Shown one piece after another: positions 33,229 through 43,190 of a stretch of 64,000 nucleotides of DNA; position 1 is the first letter of the stretch, and the number at the start of each line of letters is the position of its first letter. The position numbers and the translations under genes were made by a program. The stretch is taken from the NCBI RefSeq assembly GCF_001424835.1, contig NZ_LMCQ01000001.1:361088-425087 (forward strand), read 5' to 3'. The notes under the pieces are model-generated. The model saw only the letters and a program-made list of their open reading frames with translations, was not told where the DNA came from and did no database searches. The DNA comes from Variovorax sp. Root318D1 (GTDB taxonomy: Bacteria; Pseudomonadota; Gammaproteobacteria; Burkholderiales; Burkholderiaceae_C).

Positions 33229-34200
33229 TCAGTTGTCGATGCGAATGTTCTTCGCCTTGATCAGGCCGGACCAACGTCCTTCTTCGGCCGCAATGAAGCG
33301 AGAGAACTCGCCGGCATTCCGGGGTTGGACCACCATGCCCCGGCCTCGCAGGTCTTGCAGCACCGCGGGGTCCTTGAGGACTTCTAGGATTTCCTTCGAA
33401 AGGTAATCCTTGATGGCAGAGGGCGTCTTGGCGGGCGCCGCGATGCCGTACCAGAGTGAAACGTCGATTCCAGGGAGGCCCTGTTCTGCAAGGGTTGGGA
33501 CGTCAGGGAAAGAGTCCATCCGCTTGTCCACGGTGACTCCGAGTATCTTCACCTTGCCCGATTTTGCGAGCTCAGTGGCACTCAGCGCCGACAGGAACAT
33601 GAGATCGATCTGTCCGCTGAACACTTGGGTCAGCGCAGGAGCGGTACCCGGAAAGGGAACGTGCAAGAGTTCCACGTGTGCGGCCTGCTCCATCAATGCG
33701 ATAGCGGCGTGCGCGGTGCTTCCAACCCCCCAGCTTGCTGCGGAGACCGAGCCGGGCTGTTGCTTTGCCACGCGAACGAGATCCGGAACACTGGCAGCCT
33801 TCGAGCTCGGGTTGGCAACAAGCGCAAAAGGCATGATGCCCATGAATGCCACCGGGTCCAGATCCTTCGAGGTATAGCTGATGTTCTTGTACACCATCGG
33901 GTTCAGCACGTTTGTCTCCGGCAGTGCCAACATGAGGGTATAGCCGTCAGGCTGCGCACGAGCGACGGCCGTCGTGCCGACGATTCCGTTCGCGCCGGGC
34001 TTGTTGTCCACCACCACCTGTTGGTTTATTCGCTCCGAAAGCTTCAAGGCCATCAGCCGCGCAATACCGTCCGTGTTGCCCCCTGCGCTCCAAGGCACGA
34101 CCAGCCTGATCGGTCGGGATGGGAACTTGTCAGGCTGTGCTGAAGCCGGCAGAAGGATGGCCGCCAGCAGGGCACCAAATGCGAGATTGCGGAAAGACAT
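33229..34200 (-). CDS. Bug/TctC family periplasmic substrate-binding protein
   Basis: The ATG at 34200 with AGGAAC upstream gives 323 residues with a signal peptide (MSFRNLAFGALLAAILLPASAQ). Bug motifs are FPSRPIRLVVPWSAGGNTD, VVVDNKPGANGIVG and LLHVPFPGTAPAL, with DVPTLAEQGLPG. It lies directly upstream of the D-aminoacylase gene, suggesting an N-acylated amino acid or similar carboxylate as ligand. No permease genes are nearby. Confidence 0.9.
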   Translation of the reverse strand: MSFRNLAFGALLAAILLPASAQPDKFPSRPIRLVVPWSAGGNTDGIARLMALKLSERINQQVVVDNKPGANGIVGTTAVARAQPDGYTLMLALPETNVLNPMVYKNISYTSKDLDPVAFMGIMPFALVANPSSKAASVPDLVRVAKQQPGSVSAASWGVGSTAHAAIALMEQAAHVELLHVPFPGTAPALTQVFSGQIDLMFLSALSATELAKSGKVKILGVTVDKRMDSFPDVPTLAEQGLPGIDVSLWYGIAAPAKTPSAIKDYLSKEILEVLKDPAVLQDLRGRGMVVQPRNAGEFSRFIAAEEGRWSGLIKAKNIRIDN

Positions 34201-34447
34201 GGTAGCGTTCCTAGATGGTGAAAACCTTAATCTAGTTAGAACGATTTCTGTCTCACGTGCCACTTTGTCGGAAAGGGAAAGACCGGTTGCGGGTTTTCGG
34301 ATGAACTACTCATCGCGGGGCAAAAGGTGACGCGCCGATGCGCCAGGCAGGACACGCAGGTCCGGGTTTTCTCAAACCGCAAGGTCAGGGGAGGGCAGGC
34401 GTGCGCAAGGTCACGCGGCTGCGTCGTCAGGTGCCAGGCGAAGACGC

Positions 34448-34858
34448 TCAACCCTCAGTGGCAGACCACGACGAACTCGCATTGTCCCAGCGTGCAATTC
34501 GGCCATCACGGACTTGAAGAATCTCGATGGCTCGAGTGTGCTGCAGCGTCGAGTGTTCAGTCGACTTCCAGCTCAATCGTGCGTCGGAGATAACGAGATC
34601 GCCGGCGACTGCGCGAACAGTCTTGCGAAGGTCGTAGTGGGTGTATCTTGAGTACCGCTCACGGACGAAGGGGCGCAGTTGCTCTTTCCCGGTCAGGACG
34701 ACGGCACCGAGGTCGGCGATCACGTCGTCCGTGAAGATATCCAGAATGCGATCAGTATCCAAGCTGCTGACGGCCGCCACCACTTGATCCAGCCAAATCT
34801 GTGCGGTCTCCGCATCGAGGGCTGCACTGCCTTTTTGATAGCTCTTCCAATCGGTCAT
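34448..34858 (-). CDS. NTF2-like (SnoaL) family protein
   Basis: A 136-residue single-domain protein. It has the cone-shaped fold pattern LDQVVAAVSSLDTDRILDIF, FTDDVIADLGAV, LRPFVRERYSRYTHYDLRKT and AIEILQVRDGRIARWDNASS. Such proteins are small isomerases, hydratases or binding proteins. The ATG at 34858 has GGAG upstream; a longer frame to 34909 overlaps the GGT stop. It lies just behind the gamma-glutamyltransferase gene and is probably co-transcribed. Confidence 0.78.
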   Translation of the reverse strand: MTDWKSYQKGSAALDAETAQIWLDQVVAAVSSLDTDRILDIFTDDVIADLGAVVLTGKEQLRPFVRERYSRYTHYDLRKTVRAVAGDLVISDARLSWKSTEHSTLQHTRAIEILQVRDGRIARWDNASSSWSATEG

Positions 34859-34905
34859 GGGGTGTATCTCCAGTAAACAAAGGTGGAATGGGGATGCCGT
34901 GGCGA

Positions 34906-36519
34906 TCAAGCCTCGTAAGCCACACCGTCGCGGCCAGGGTCGGCGCCACCCTCGATGCGTTCGCCGTTGATGCGGATCCCGTGCACAGAAGCAATCGTGT
35001 ACCCGAACGGATTGCGAACCACTTCGTAGCCCAGACTCTCAAGCGGCCGGGACACGGAGCGTGGAATCCGATTCGAAATATCGATGATGTTGCTCGTGGA
35101 CGAGAAGCGCGGCGCAGACACGGCCTCTTGCATGCTCATCTCATAATCCGCGACGTTCAGGATCGCTTGCAGCACGCCCATCGCGATTTGCGTTCCGCCC
35201 GGCGCACCAAGCACAATTTCGGGCTCGTCTCCGCGGAATACGATGGTGGGACAGGCCGAAGTGAACCTTGCCTTTCCGGGGGCGATGCTGCCCGTTCTGC
35301 CTGGTCGCGGGTCGAACACGCCCATGCAACCGTTGTACATGAAGCCGAGGCCGGGCGTCATCACACCGGACGGCATCGCGAGCGAATGCGTGATGGCAAC
35401 ACAGTTGCGTTCACCATCCACCACGGACAGGTGCGTCGTGTCCTTTGGAACAGGGGCCCCCAATTTGAGACGGGGCACGTCGGCCTTCTCGCCGGCATTG
35501 ATCGCGGCAGCAGCCTGCGCCGCGTAAGCCTTGGAGAGCAGGCGATCCAGCGGCATCTCTAGAAAAGCCGGGTCACCGAGATGCCGGTCTTTGTCGATGG
35601 TGGCGCGCTTCATGGCCTCACACACGATGCGGATGTATTCCGGCGTGTTGTGCCCGAGCGCCGTCAGGTCGAACTGCTCCAGGATGTTGAGCATCTGGAG
35701 CAGCATCGCGCCACCGCCGGGAGGCTGGTTGGTGGTGATGCGTCGGTCCCTGTAGCTTCCTACCAGCGGAGCGTTCTCGCGTGGTGCGTAGGTCGCGAGA
35801 TCTTGCAAGGACAGCAGGCCGCCGTGGGCGGCCAGGTCCTCCACCATGCGATGGGCGAGTTCACCTCGGTAGAAGGACACTGCGCCATCACGCGAGATCG
35901 TTTCCAGCGTGTTCGCATAGTCCGGATTTCGCAGCGGTGTGCCGATGGTCTTGGGCGTGCCGTCCGGCCGGCAGAAAAGTTCGCGACCAGCGGCCGAGTA
36001 CAGGAGCCGCTCAATGTTGCTTGCTCGACCGGCGAGCGGCTCGTCGATCCAGAACGCATACATCGCCGGCCGTACCATGAATCCGTTCCGGGCCCATGCA
36101 ATGGCAGGTGCGACCACTTCTTTCCATGGGAGGCGGCCATGCCGCGCGTGCAGGCGCGCTAGCCCGCTGAGCGTTCCTGGAACGGCGATGGCTTGGTAGC
36201 CGATGTCGTTCAAGCGGCCCTTGATCCTGAACCCAAAGCCGTCGCGCGTCTCGCCCTCCAGCAAGTGCTCCCACATGTCTGATCGAGCGCTAAGCGGCGC
36301 GGGAGCGTGGAAGTCCACATACTCATGGATGCCGGCTTTTGGGCGGTATACGGCGGCCGTGCCGAAGCCGCCAATGCTGCACATCAGCGGATCCACCACG
36401 GTCTGCACAAGGGCGCAGGCGACTGCCGCGTCGACCGCGCTTCCGCCTGCGCGCAGAATCTCAACGCCGGACTCGGCCGCTTCAGGCTGCGGACAGCTCA
36501 CCATTCCTTTGCTGCTCAT
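34906..36519 (-). CDS. gamma-glutamyltransferase family protein
   Basis: A 537-residue Ntn-hydrolase proenzyme. The autoprocessing/nucleophile site is KDTTHLSVVD near residue 365, with the signature T-T-H-x-S. Substrate and oxyanion elements are GGAMLLQML, SGVMTPGLGFMYNG and GAPGGTQIAMG. Unlike periplasmic E. coli GGT there is no signal peptide, and the N-terminus (MVSCPQPEAAESGVEILRAGG) enters the fold directly, as in cytoplasmic, catabolic members. It probably cleaves a gamma-glutamyl or similar amide. Confidence 0.88.
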   Translation of the reverse strand: MSSKGMVSCPQPEAAESGVEILRAGGSAVDAAVACALVQTVVDPLMCSIGGFGTAAVYRPKAGIHEYVDFHAPAPLSARSDMWEHLLEGETRDGFGFRIKGRLNDIGYQAIAVPGTLSGLARLHARHGRLPWKEVVAPAIAWARNGFMVRPAMYAFWIDEPLAGRASNIERLLYSAAGRELFCRPDGTPKTIGTPLRNPDYANTLETISRDGAVSFYRGELAHRMVEDLAAHGGLLSLQDLATYAPRENAPLVGSYRDRRITTNQPPGGGAMLLQMLNILEQFDLTALGHNTPEYIRIVCEAMKRATIDKDRHLGDPAFLEMPLDRLLSKAYAAQAAAAINAGEKADVPRLKLGAPVPKDTTHLSVVDGERNCVAITHSLAMPSGVMTPGLGFMYNGCMGVFDPRPGRTGSIAPGKARFTSACPTIVFRGDEPEIVLGAPGGTQIAMGVLQAILNVADYEMSMQEAVSAPRFSSTSNIIDISNRIPRSVSRPLESLGYEVVRNPFGYTIASVHGIRINGERIEGGADPGRDGVAYEA

Positions 36520-36598
36520 GTCGACTCCTGTAGCAAGTTAAGCCCACGGCACCACTGGCACGCTGCCGCTAAGCCGGGCGACGTAAGCTATGGGAACG

Positions 36599-37294
36599 TC
36601 ATGCGTCCGGAGTGTTGTTGACCTCTTGCCGTTCCACACTGGGCAGCTTCTCGTACTCCTCGATATACCGCGGCACGGGGACGTCCTGCCGACCGTGCGG
36701 ATCGCGGATGGCACCCGCGAAGACCTGCTTGATCAGCAGTTCGCCGGCCCAGCAATCGCGGTCCAGATCGAACTCAAAATCCGTTGGCGGCCCCGACCGC
36801 ATCTTTGCAACTGCCTCGACGATGGGAATGCGCATCACCGTCGTGCTGTTCAACTCCTTGGAGTTCGGAGGCCTCACATCGGCGAAACGGCCTTTGAGGA
36901 CGTGGCGCGCGTAGGCCTCGAAAGAGGCGATTTTCTCCTGTGTATCCGTCACTTCTTCTGGCCGCCCCAACACCACGACCGAACGGTAGTTGACGGAGTG
37001 GTTGTAGAGCGCACGTGCCAGAACCAGTCCATCCACATGAGTGACGAGGACGCACACCTCCCCGCTCAGCGCCGCGCTGAGCATGGTGCTCTGGTTGGAG
37101 CCGTGAATGTAGATGTAGTCACCCATCCGGCCATAGCCGGTCGGCAGCACGCGCGGTGCTCCTTCATGGACATAGGCCACATTGCACATGAAACCCTCGT
37201 CAAGAATGGCCCGAATAGCATCCTTGTCGTAGATCCCACGGTGAGGGCGCCGGGTCAGCGTGGTCCGGTCAGTCGCTTCGTACTTGTCACTCAT
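36599..37294 (-). CDS. pyridoxamine 5'-phosphate oxidase (PNPOx) family flavoprotein
   Basis: The ATG at 37294 with AAGGA upstream gives 231 residues. The split-barrel FMN fold is suggested by AILDEGFMCNVAYVHEGAPR, YIYIHGSNQSTML and VCVLVTHVDGLVLARALYNHSVNYRSVVV. Members are FMN-dependent oxidoreductases, heme-degrading or F420-related enzymes. It is encoded between the amidase and GGT genes on the same strand, suggesting a shared pathway. The substrate is unknown. Confidence 0.8.
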   Translation of the reverse strand: MSDKYEATDRTTLTRRPHRGIYDKDAIRAILDEGFMCNVAYVHEGAPRVLPTGYGRMGDYIYIHGSNQSTMLSAALSGEVCVLVTHVDGLVLARALYNHSVNYRSVVVLGRPEEVTDTQEKIASFEAYARHVLKGRFADVRPPNSKELNSTTVMRIPIVEAVAKMRSGPPTDFEFDLDRDCWAGELLIKQVFAGAIRDPHGRQDVPVPRYIEEYEKLPSVERQEVNNTPDA

Positions 37295-37446
37295 CTGTTT
37301 TCCTTCGGATTGCGGGCCTTTGTTGCCCTGAACGGTGCGAAAGATGCTCCCGTACCACGCCATTTTTGACGGACCTGAATTGCAGCATCAGGCCACTTCA
37401 CCGCTTCGGTGCAGGCCACTTCGTACAGCGCCAGCAAGGGTCGCGC

Positions 37447-38928
37447 TCAAGCTTCATTCGGGGGCGTCCTGTCGGTAGGTCGCTGCGCAATGAAGTCAGC
37501 GCGGATCTGCTCGTATGCCGCTCCTGCACGCAGTACCTTGGCGTCGCCGCCGTACGGGCCGATCAGCTGGATACCCATCGGCCAACGGCCGTTCGGATGG
37601 AAGCCCGCGGGCACCACCAAGGCAGGCAAGCCGCCCAGAGTGGCATAGATTGCGGACTCCATCCAGCGGTGGTAGGTGTCCATCTCGCGTCCCGCGATCT
37701 GTTTGGGCCAGCGCTCCTTCGCGTTAAACGGCCAACACTGCGCGGAGGGCAGCACGAGCAGGTCCCACTGATCCAGCATGGTGCGCATGTGCTGGTAGTA
37801 ATTCGTGCGAACCTGGCTTGCCTGACGGAAATCGGTGAAGCTCATGCCGCGCGAGCACTCGTACTCCCACTGAGCCTCCGGCTTGATCTTCTCCTTGGCA
37901 CCTGGCAGTTGCATGAGCGCCCCGACACGTGGCCCCGTGCCTGCGCGGCGCCAAGTCAGCCAGCATTCCCACAGCTGCTTGGGATCGAACCCCAATGGCA
38001 CCTCCTCGACCACGGCGCCCGCCGCTTCGAGGTGACGCAGCGCTTCGCGACAGGCGTCCAGCACACCGGTTTCCATAGCGAGGTGGCCGCCCAGGTCGCC
38101 CAGCCAGCCTATGCGCATGCCGCGGAGAATCCCCGGATCGACGGCCTCGTTTTCCTTCCAGCCCAAAGGCATCTGCATGGAGAGCGGCGAGCGTGGATCG
38201 AAACCGCTTTGTGTGGTCAAAAGCCGCCCGACATCGCGGATGCTACGGCCCATGGGACCCTCGTTCGAGAGCAGGTCGATCCACACGTCCGACATTCCAG
38301 CCTGGGGTACTCTTCCTTGTGACGGGCGCATACCGAAGACGTGGTTCCAGCCTGCCGGGTTCCGCAGTGAACCCATTCCATCTGAGCCGTCCGCGACCGG
38401 GAGCATGCGCTGCGCCAGGGAAACGGCCGCCCCTCCGCTGCTGCCGCCGGCGCTCACTGCCGGATCCCATGCATTGCGGGTCACACCCCACAGAGTGCTG
38501 AACGTATGCGAGCCCAGCCCGAACTCAGGCGTCGTCGTCTTGCCAATCACGATGCAGCCTGCGGCCTTCATGCGTGCGGTCAGGATGGAGTCGCTCGTCG
38601 GCATATTGCTGGCCAGTAGCTCGCAACCTTTGGTGGTGGGGAAGCCAACGACGTCTGCGAAATCCTTAACGGCCATGGGGATGCCATGCAGCCAGCCCCG
38701 CACCTTGCCGCTGGCCAGGTCGGCGTCAGCAGCATCGGCTTCAGCCAATAGCTTCTCGACCGGAGCCATGTTGACGATAGTGTTGAAGATGGGGTTGAGC
38801 GCATGAATGCGATCGACCGTGGCCTGCATCAGCTCGCGGCAAGAGAACGACCGGCGCCGCAGGCCATCGGCGAGTTCGGAAGCCGTCAGGTCGGTCAAGG
38901 CAGGCCTCACGGAGGCGGTTTCACTCAT
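37447..38928 (-). CDS. amidase (amidase-signature family)
   Basis: A 493-residue amidase with a Ser-cisSer-Lys triad. The Lys lies in GIPMAVKDFADV near residue 88. The Gly/Ser-rich signature is SAGGSSGGAAVSLAQ near 165-180. The ATG at 38928 is preferred over the adjacent ATG at 38931 because AAGGAG is then properly spaced. It hydrolyses an amide to acid and ammonia. It opens the leftward gene series amidase-PNPOx-GGT-NTF2-Bug-aminoacylase and is divergent from a MocR regulator. Confidence 0.9.
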   Translation of the reverse strand: MSETASVRPALTDLTASELADGLRRRSFSCRELMQATVDRIHALNPIFNTIVNMAPVEKLLAEADAADADLASGKVRGWLHGIPMAVKDFADVVGFPTTKGCELLASNMPTSDSILTARMKAAGCIVIGKTTTPEFGLGSHTFSTLWGVTRNAWDPAVSAGGSSGGAAVSLAQRMLPVADGSDGMGSLRNPAGWNHVFGMRPSQGRVPQAGMSDVWIDLLSNEGPMGRSIRDVGRLLTTQSGFDPRSPLSMQMPLGWKENEAVDPGILRGMRIGWLGDLGGHLAMETGVLDACREALRHLEAAGAVVEEVPLGFDPKQLWECWLTWRRAGTGPRVGALMQLPGAKEKIKPEAQWEYECSRGMSFTDFRQASQVRTNYYQHMRTMLDQWDLLVLPSAQCWPFNAKERWPKQIAGREMDTYHRWMESAIYATLGGLPALVVPAGFHPNGRWPMGIQLIGPYGGDAKVLRAGAAYEQIRADFIAQRPTDRTPPNEA

Positions 38929-39018
38929 CATTTCTCCTTGGGCTGCGGCAGGGCTCGTAGCGGAATCCGCCCGCATCGAGCCACTTAGCGCCGTCTGTCA
39001 TATAAGTGGCCCGCCCGA

Positions 39019-40683
39019 ATGCATCTTCAGCGGGCCATACTCGGCTCCATGCCGAGGCTTCTTGGCGCATTCTTGACGGTGAACAGCGCGATGGACGGGC
39101 CACTTCCAATGGATGAATCGAACCACTTCGGTGCACAGCCCAAGCCCCGGCGACGGCGAGCGCGGGTGTCCAGGGCACGCCTGCTTGAGTTCCTGGTGAT
39201 CAACCGGCAAAGCCCGGTGACCGTGGTGGACCAGGTTGCCACCGGGATTGAACATCTGATCGTCACCGGCGGCCTGAAATCAGGCGACCTCCTGCCGTCC
39301 ACGCGCGAGCTCGCCCGAACGCTCGACATCGGCAGGGCCACTGCGCTCAGTGTCATCGCTAGGCTCAGCGCGGAAGGATTCGTCGAGACCCGCGTCGGCT
39401 CTGGCTCGAGAGTGCGCGAGCGATCAGCCGACTTGTTGACCGGGAGTGCCGCGCCCGCGCCAAGCTCGCTCAAACGCAGCCAGGTGCCGGGCGCTGTGGC
39501 CATTCAGCAGCAGGTTGCCTTGCTGGACAACTTGCCAAAGCATGTCTCGCGCAGTACCAGTTTGATGGATTTGCAGAGCCTGTCGGTGGCTACGCCTTTC
39601 GCACCAGGGATGCCGGCAATCGATCAGTTCCCCTATCACTCCTGGAGCGACTTCTGTGCAAAGTCCTGGAAGCACGCGACGGCCGCCATGCTGGAAACTC
39701 GCGACCCGGCCGGCTACAGGCCGCTTCGGGAGGCACTTGCTGGCTACCTGGCGAGTGCACGTGGGGTACGTTGCACGGCGGACCAGATCATCATTGTCTC
39801 TGGCGCTCAGCACGCGTTCGATCTCACCTTGCGCGTGCTGACGCAGCCGGGTGACCAGGTGTTAATTGAGGATCCGGGCTTCCTTGGCGCCAGGAATGCC
39901 ATGCTGTCGGCGGGATTGAATCTGAGGGGGGTCCCGTTAGATGAAGAAGGTGTCGTGGTGCCGGACGACAACGGCGGCGCCAAGCTGCTCTACACCACCC
40001 CGTCGCACCAGTATCCGATGGGTAGAACCATGAGCCTGGCGCGCCGCCGGGCACTCCTGGAGTGGGCGCACCGGACATCCTGCTTCATCTTCGAAGACGA
40101 CTACAGCAGCGAATTTCGGTATGACGGCAAGCCTTTGCCCTCCCTGCAGGGGTCTGACGAGTACAGCCGGGTGATCTACGCGGGAACGTTCAACAAGATC
40201 ATGTTCCCGTCCTTGAGGCTGGGTTACCTCGTCGTCCCGGAAGAACTCGTTGATGTTTTCCTGAGTATCCGAACCTGGTCGGACGGCTGTCCTCCGGGCG
40301 TGATCCAGGCAGCCATGCTCCAGTTCATCGAACGGGGAGCTTTTTACTCGCACATCCGCCGGTTGCGAGAGATCTACGCAGCACGCCACTCGCTGCTGTG
40401 CGAGCTGATCTCCCAGAGGATGGGCCTGATGCTGTCGGTCATCTCGGATCCGGCTGGACTGAACCTCGCGGCGGTCGCGAAGCGCCCGATGGACGACGTG
40501 GCCCTCTCACGCCGTGCTCGCAATGCGAATATCGTCTGTCCGCCCCTGTCTCAGTACTTCGTCCATGTGGAACCGCAATGTGGGTTCCAGTTTGGCTTCG
40601 CTTCGAGCAACGAGGCTCAGATGAAGGCGGCCATCGATCGACTCGAAGTGGTCTGGGGCCAAGGCGCGTCGACTGCTACTTAA
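39019..40683 (+). CDS. MocR-type regulator (GntR HTH fused to aminotransferase-like PLP domain)
   Basis: A 554-residue fusion. The GntR winged helix is near residues 65-130 (DQVATGIEHLIVTGGLKSGD, LPSTRELARTLDIGRATALS). The fold-type-I aminotransferase-like domain includes SGAQHAFDLTLRVLTQPGD, FEDDYSSEFRYDG and the PLP-binding Lys in AGTFNKIMFPSLRLGYL. MocR proteins sense amino compounds or PLP adducts. The start is uncertain: in-frame ATGs at 39019, 39049, 39091 and 39109 have no clear ribosome-binding site. It is divergent from the amidase gene and probably controls the island's operons. Confidence 0.88.
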   Translation: MHLQRAILGSMPRLLGAFLTVNSAMDGPLPMDESNHFGAQPKPRRRRARVSRARLLEFLVINRQSPVTVVDQVATGIEHLIVTGGLKSGDLLPSTRELARTLDIGRATALSVIARLSAEGFVETRVGSGSRVRERSADLLTGSAAPAPSSLKRSQVPGAVAIQQQVALLDNLPKHVSRSTSLMDLQSLSVATPFAPGMPAIDQFPYHSWSDFCAKSWKHATAAMLETRDPAGYRPLREALAGYLASARGVRCTADQIIIVSGAQHAFDLTLRVLTQPGDQVLIEDPGFLGARNAMLSAGLNLRGVPLDEEGVVVPDDNGGAKLLYTTPSHQYPMGRTMSLARRRALLEWAHRTSCFIFEDDYSSEFRYDGKPLPSLQGSDEYSRVIYAGTFNKIMFPSLRLGYLVVPEELVDVFLSIRTWSDGCPPGVIQAAMLQFIERGAFYSHIRRLREIYAARHSLLCELISQRMGLMLSVISDPAGLNLAAVAKRPMDDVALSRRARNANIVCPPLSQYFVHVEPQCGFQFGFASSNEAQMKAAIDRLEVVWGQGASTAT

Positions 40684-40766
40684 CTGGTCTGAGGAACTGG
40701 CGCGAAGTGGCATGCAGCAGGAGACCTTCGATGCTTACGCTTGTCGCATCACGAAGGGAACAGCTT

Positions 40767-41528
40767 ATGCTTCAGACTCGAATTGGCTACGAACTTGCTC
40801 AAGATGACACAGAGGCACGCCGCCTAGCGCTGATCGTGCTACGCACGGACCGCACCATCGAGGGCGAGGTGCGATCGAGCCTTCCAACCTCGCAGCCGGT
40901 CTCCCTGTACCACAGTCGCATCTTCAACGACTTCGAGATCTCCGCCGCGACCTTGGAAGCCATGTCGGACCTGCTGCAGCCGACGGCGGCCTTGATCCCT
41001 GCCGAGTTCAAGCCGCATGTGGTGGGATACGGCTGCACGTCTGCCACGATGCTCCTCGGCGAGGAGCGGATCGCAAGCATCATCCGCCAGGCACATCCCG
41101 ACGTGCAAGTGACCGAACCGGTCACTGCCTGCGTTGCGGCATGCAAGTCGCTGGGGATGAAGAAAATCAGGCTGGTCACTCCCTACGAGAACGCGGTGAA
41201 CCGGAAAATCGTGGACGGACTTCGTGCCCGCGGGCTGGACGTAGAGTCCGTGGTTTCGTTCGAGGAGCCCGACGACCTGAAAGTGGGCGTGATCTCCACG
41301 AACAGCGTGGTCGAGGCCGCCGTCCATGCGGGCGGTGGAGTGAAGCCGGACGTCGATGGTGTCTTCATCTCATGCACCACGCTGCCGACCTTCAGTGCCA
41401 TTCCGATCATCGAGCGCCTCACGGGCAAGCCCGCGACTTCAAGCAATCATGCGCTGGCATGGCACATGCAGAAGCTTGCCGGCATCAAGAAGTTCCAGAG
41501 CTCGCTCGGACGCCTCTACGCAGACTAG
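40767..41528 (+). CDS. Asp/Glu racemase superfamily enzyme (maleate isomerase/arylmalonate decarboxylase-like)
   Basis: A 253-residue protein with the two-Cys active site of the superfamily. The first Cys is in VVGYGCTSATML near residue 90 and the second in FISCTTLPTF near residue 205. LALIVLRTDRTIEGEVR marks the first strand. The ATG at 40767 follows AAGGGAAC. An upstream in-frame ATG at 40731 has an even better AGGAG and would add 12 residues. It could isomerise maleate-like diacids or racemise an amino acid. It lies 83 bases behind the MocR gene. Confidence 0.82.
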   Translation: MLQTRIGYELAQDDTEARRLALIVLRTDRTIEGEVRSSLPTSQPVSLYHSRIFNDFEISAATLEAMSDLLQPTAALIPAEFKPHVVGYGCTSATMLLGEERIASIIRQAHPDVQVTEPVTACVAACKSLGMKKIRLVTPYENAVNRKIVDGLRARGLDVESVVSFEEPDDLKVGVISTNSVVEAAVHAGGGVKPDVDGVFISCTTLPTFSAIPIIERLTGKPATSSNHALAWHMQKLAGIKKFQSSLGRLYAD

Positions 41529-41614
41529 CCGTGGCAGGCGTCCTCCGACGGAGTTCCCGCCTCTTGCGACATGCTTCGCCGCCGCAACTTCGTCCGTGAG
41601 AACGCCGTCACCTT

Positions 41615-43156
41615 ATGCTCGAACTCGACGAATACCTGAAGAGGATACTCACGGCCCGTGTGTACGACGTGGCCGTGGAAACCCCTTTGCAGCCTGCCAG
41701 AGAGTTGTCGAGTCGGCTCGGCAATCAGGTTCTCCTGAAGCGCGAAGACCAGCAGGCCGTGTTCAGCTTCAAGCTCCGAGGCGCCTACAACAAGATCGCA
41801 CAGTTGTCGCCCGAGGAGATGCGTCGCGGGGTGATCTGTGCTTCTGCGGGTAACCATGCTCAAGGTGTCGCACTTGCCGCGCGGCGCTTGGGCGCGACTG
41901 CAGTCATCGTCATGCCTGTTACCGCGCCACGAGTCAAGATCGAGGCGGTCAAGGGACTGGGGGGCACCGTGGTGCTGCACGGGGAGAGCTACGCCGAGGC
42001 GTACGCTCATGCCCTGGAACTACAGGAGGCAGAGGGGTTGACGTTTGTGCATCCGTTCGACGACCCCGATGTGATCGCCGGGCAAGGCACGGTAGGGATG
42101 GAGATCCTGACGCAGCATCAGGCGCCGCTGCACGCCGTGTTCGTGCCAGTCGGCGGCGGCGGGTTGATCGCTGGCGTCGCTGCGTACGTCAAGGCGGTCC
42201 GCCCGGAGGTTCAAGTGATCGGGGTGCAGACCATCGACTCGGATGCCATGGCGCGATCGGCTCTAGCTCGCAAACGCGTCACACTGGACGACGTGGGCTT
42301 GTTCTCGGATGGAACAGCCGTGAAGCAGGTGGGCGCGGAGACCTTTCGCATCGCCAGCAGCCTTGTGGACGACTATGTCACGGTGGATACGGACGCCATC
42401 TGTGCGGCGATCAAGGATGTATTCACCGACACTCGCAGCATCGTGGAACCGGCCGGGGCGCTGGCAGTGGCCGCCGTGAAGCAGTACGTCAAACAGCGAA
42501 AGACGCGCGGAGAGACGTATGTAGCCATTCTCAGCGGCGCCAACATGAACTTCGACAGGCTCCGGTTCGTTGCAGAACGGGCGGAGATCGGTGAAGAGCG
42601 GGAGGGCCTGCTCGCGGTCACGCTTCCCGAATCACCTGGAAGCCTGTTGCGCCTGTGCAAGACCATCGAAGCCCTGTCCGGCCCCGCCCGCAGCATCACG
42701 GAACTCAAGTACCGTGTATGCGACGCCGAGAATGCCTCGGTGCTGGTCGGGCTGACGATCCACTCCGCAGGGGAAACGGCACGCGTTGCGGAAGTCCTGA
42801 CGCAGGCTCGCTTCTCCGCCCAAGATCTGACGCACGATGAACTGGCCAAGGAGCACATGCGGCACATGGTGGGCGGGCGCTCGCCGCTCGCTGCGGGCGA
42901 GCGTGTGATGCAGTTCGTCTTTCCGGAGCGTCCGGGTGCCTTGATGCAATTTCTCTCGTCATTGCCGCCCAACTGGAACATCACGATGTTCCACTACCGC
43001 AACCAAGGCGCCGACTATGGCCGGGTGTTGGTTGGCCTGCAGGCGCCCAGCCCGGACGAGGACGATTTCCACCGTGTTCTAGAGAGAGTTGGCTATCCGC
43101 ATGAGGAGCTCACGTCCGTTCCTTCATACCGGCTTTTCCTGGGACCACGCAGCTAA
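41615..43156 (+). CDS. ilvA: threonine ammonia-lyase, biosynthetic type
   Basis: At 513 residues it equals the length of E. coli IlvA. The PLP-binding Lys53 lies in VFSFKLRGAYNK, the Ser/Asn loop is SAGNHAQG, and the glycine loop is VPVGGGGLIAG near residue 180. The C-terminal half carries two ACT-like regulatory domains (EREGLLAVTLPESPGSLLRLC; ERVMQFVFPERPGALMQFL), so the enzyme should be allosterically controlled by branched amino acids. It converts threonine to 2-oxobutanoate. Its place among catabolic genes makes a second copy likely. Confidence 0.93.
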   Translation: MLELDEYLKRILTARVYDVAVETPLQPARELSSRLGNQVLLKREDQQAVFSFKLRGAYNKIAQLSPEEMRRGVICASAGNHAQGVALAARRLGATAVIVMPVTAPRVKIEAVKGLGGTVVLHGESYAEAYAHALELQEAEGLTFVHPFDDPDVIAGQGTVGMEILTQHQAPLHAVFVPVGGGGLIAGVAAYVKAVRPEVQVIGVQTIDSDAMARSALARKRVTLDDVGLFSDGTAVKQVGAETFRIASSLVDDYVTVDTDAICAAIKDVFTDTRSIVEPAGALAVAAVKQYVKQRKTRGETYVAILSGANMNFDRLRFVAERAEIGEEREGLLAVTLPESPGSLLRLCKTIEALSGPARSITELKYRVCDAENASVLVGLTIHSAGETARVAEVLTQARFSAQDLTHDELAKEHMRHMVGGRSPLAAGERVMQFVFPERPGALMQFLSSLPPNWNITMFHYRNQGADYGRVLVGLQAPSPDEDDFHRVLERVGYPHEELTSVPSYRLFLGPRS

Positions 43157-43190
43157 AGGCACGATCAGACGTCGCCCGGTGCCCGTGCGA

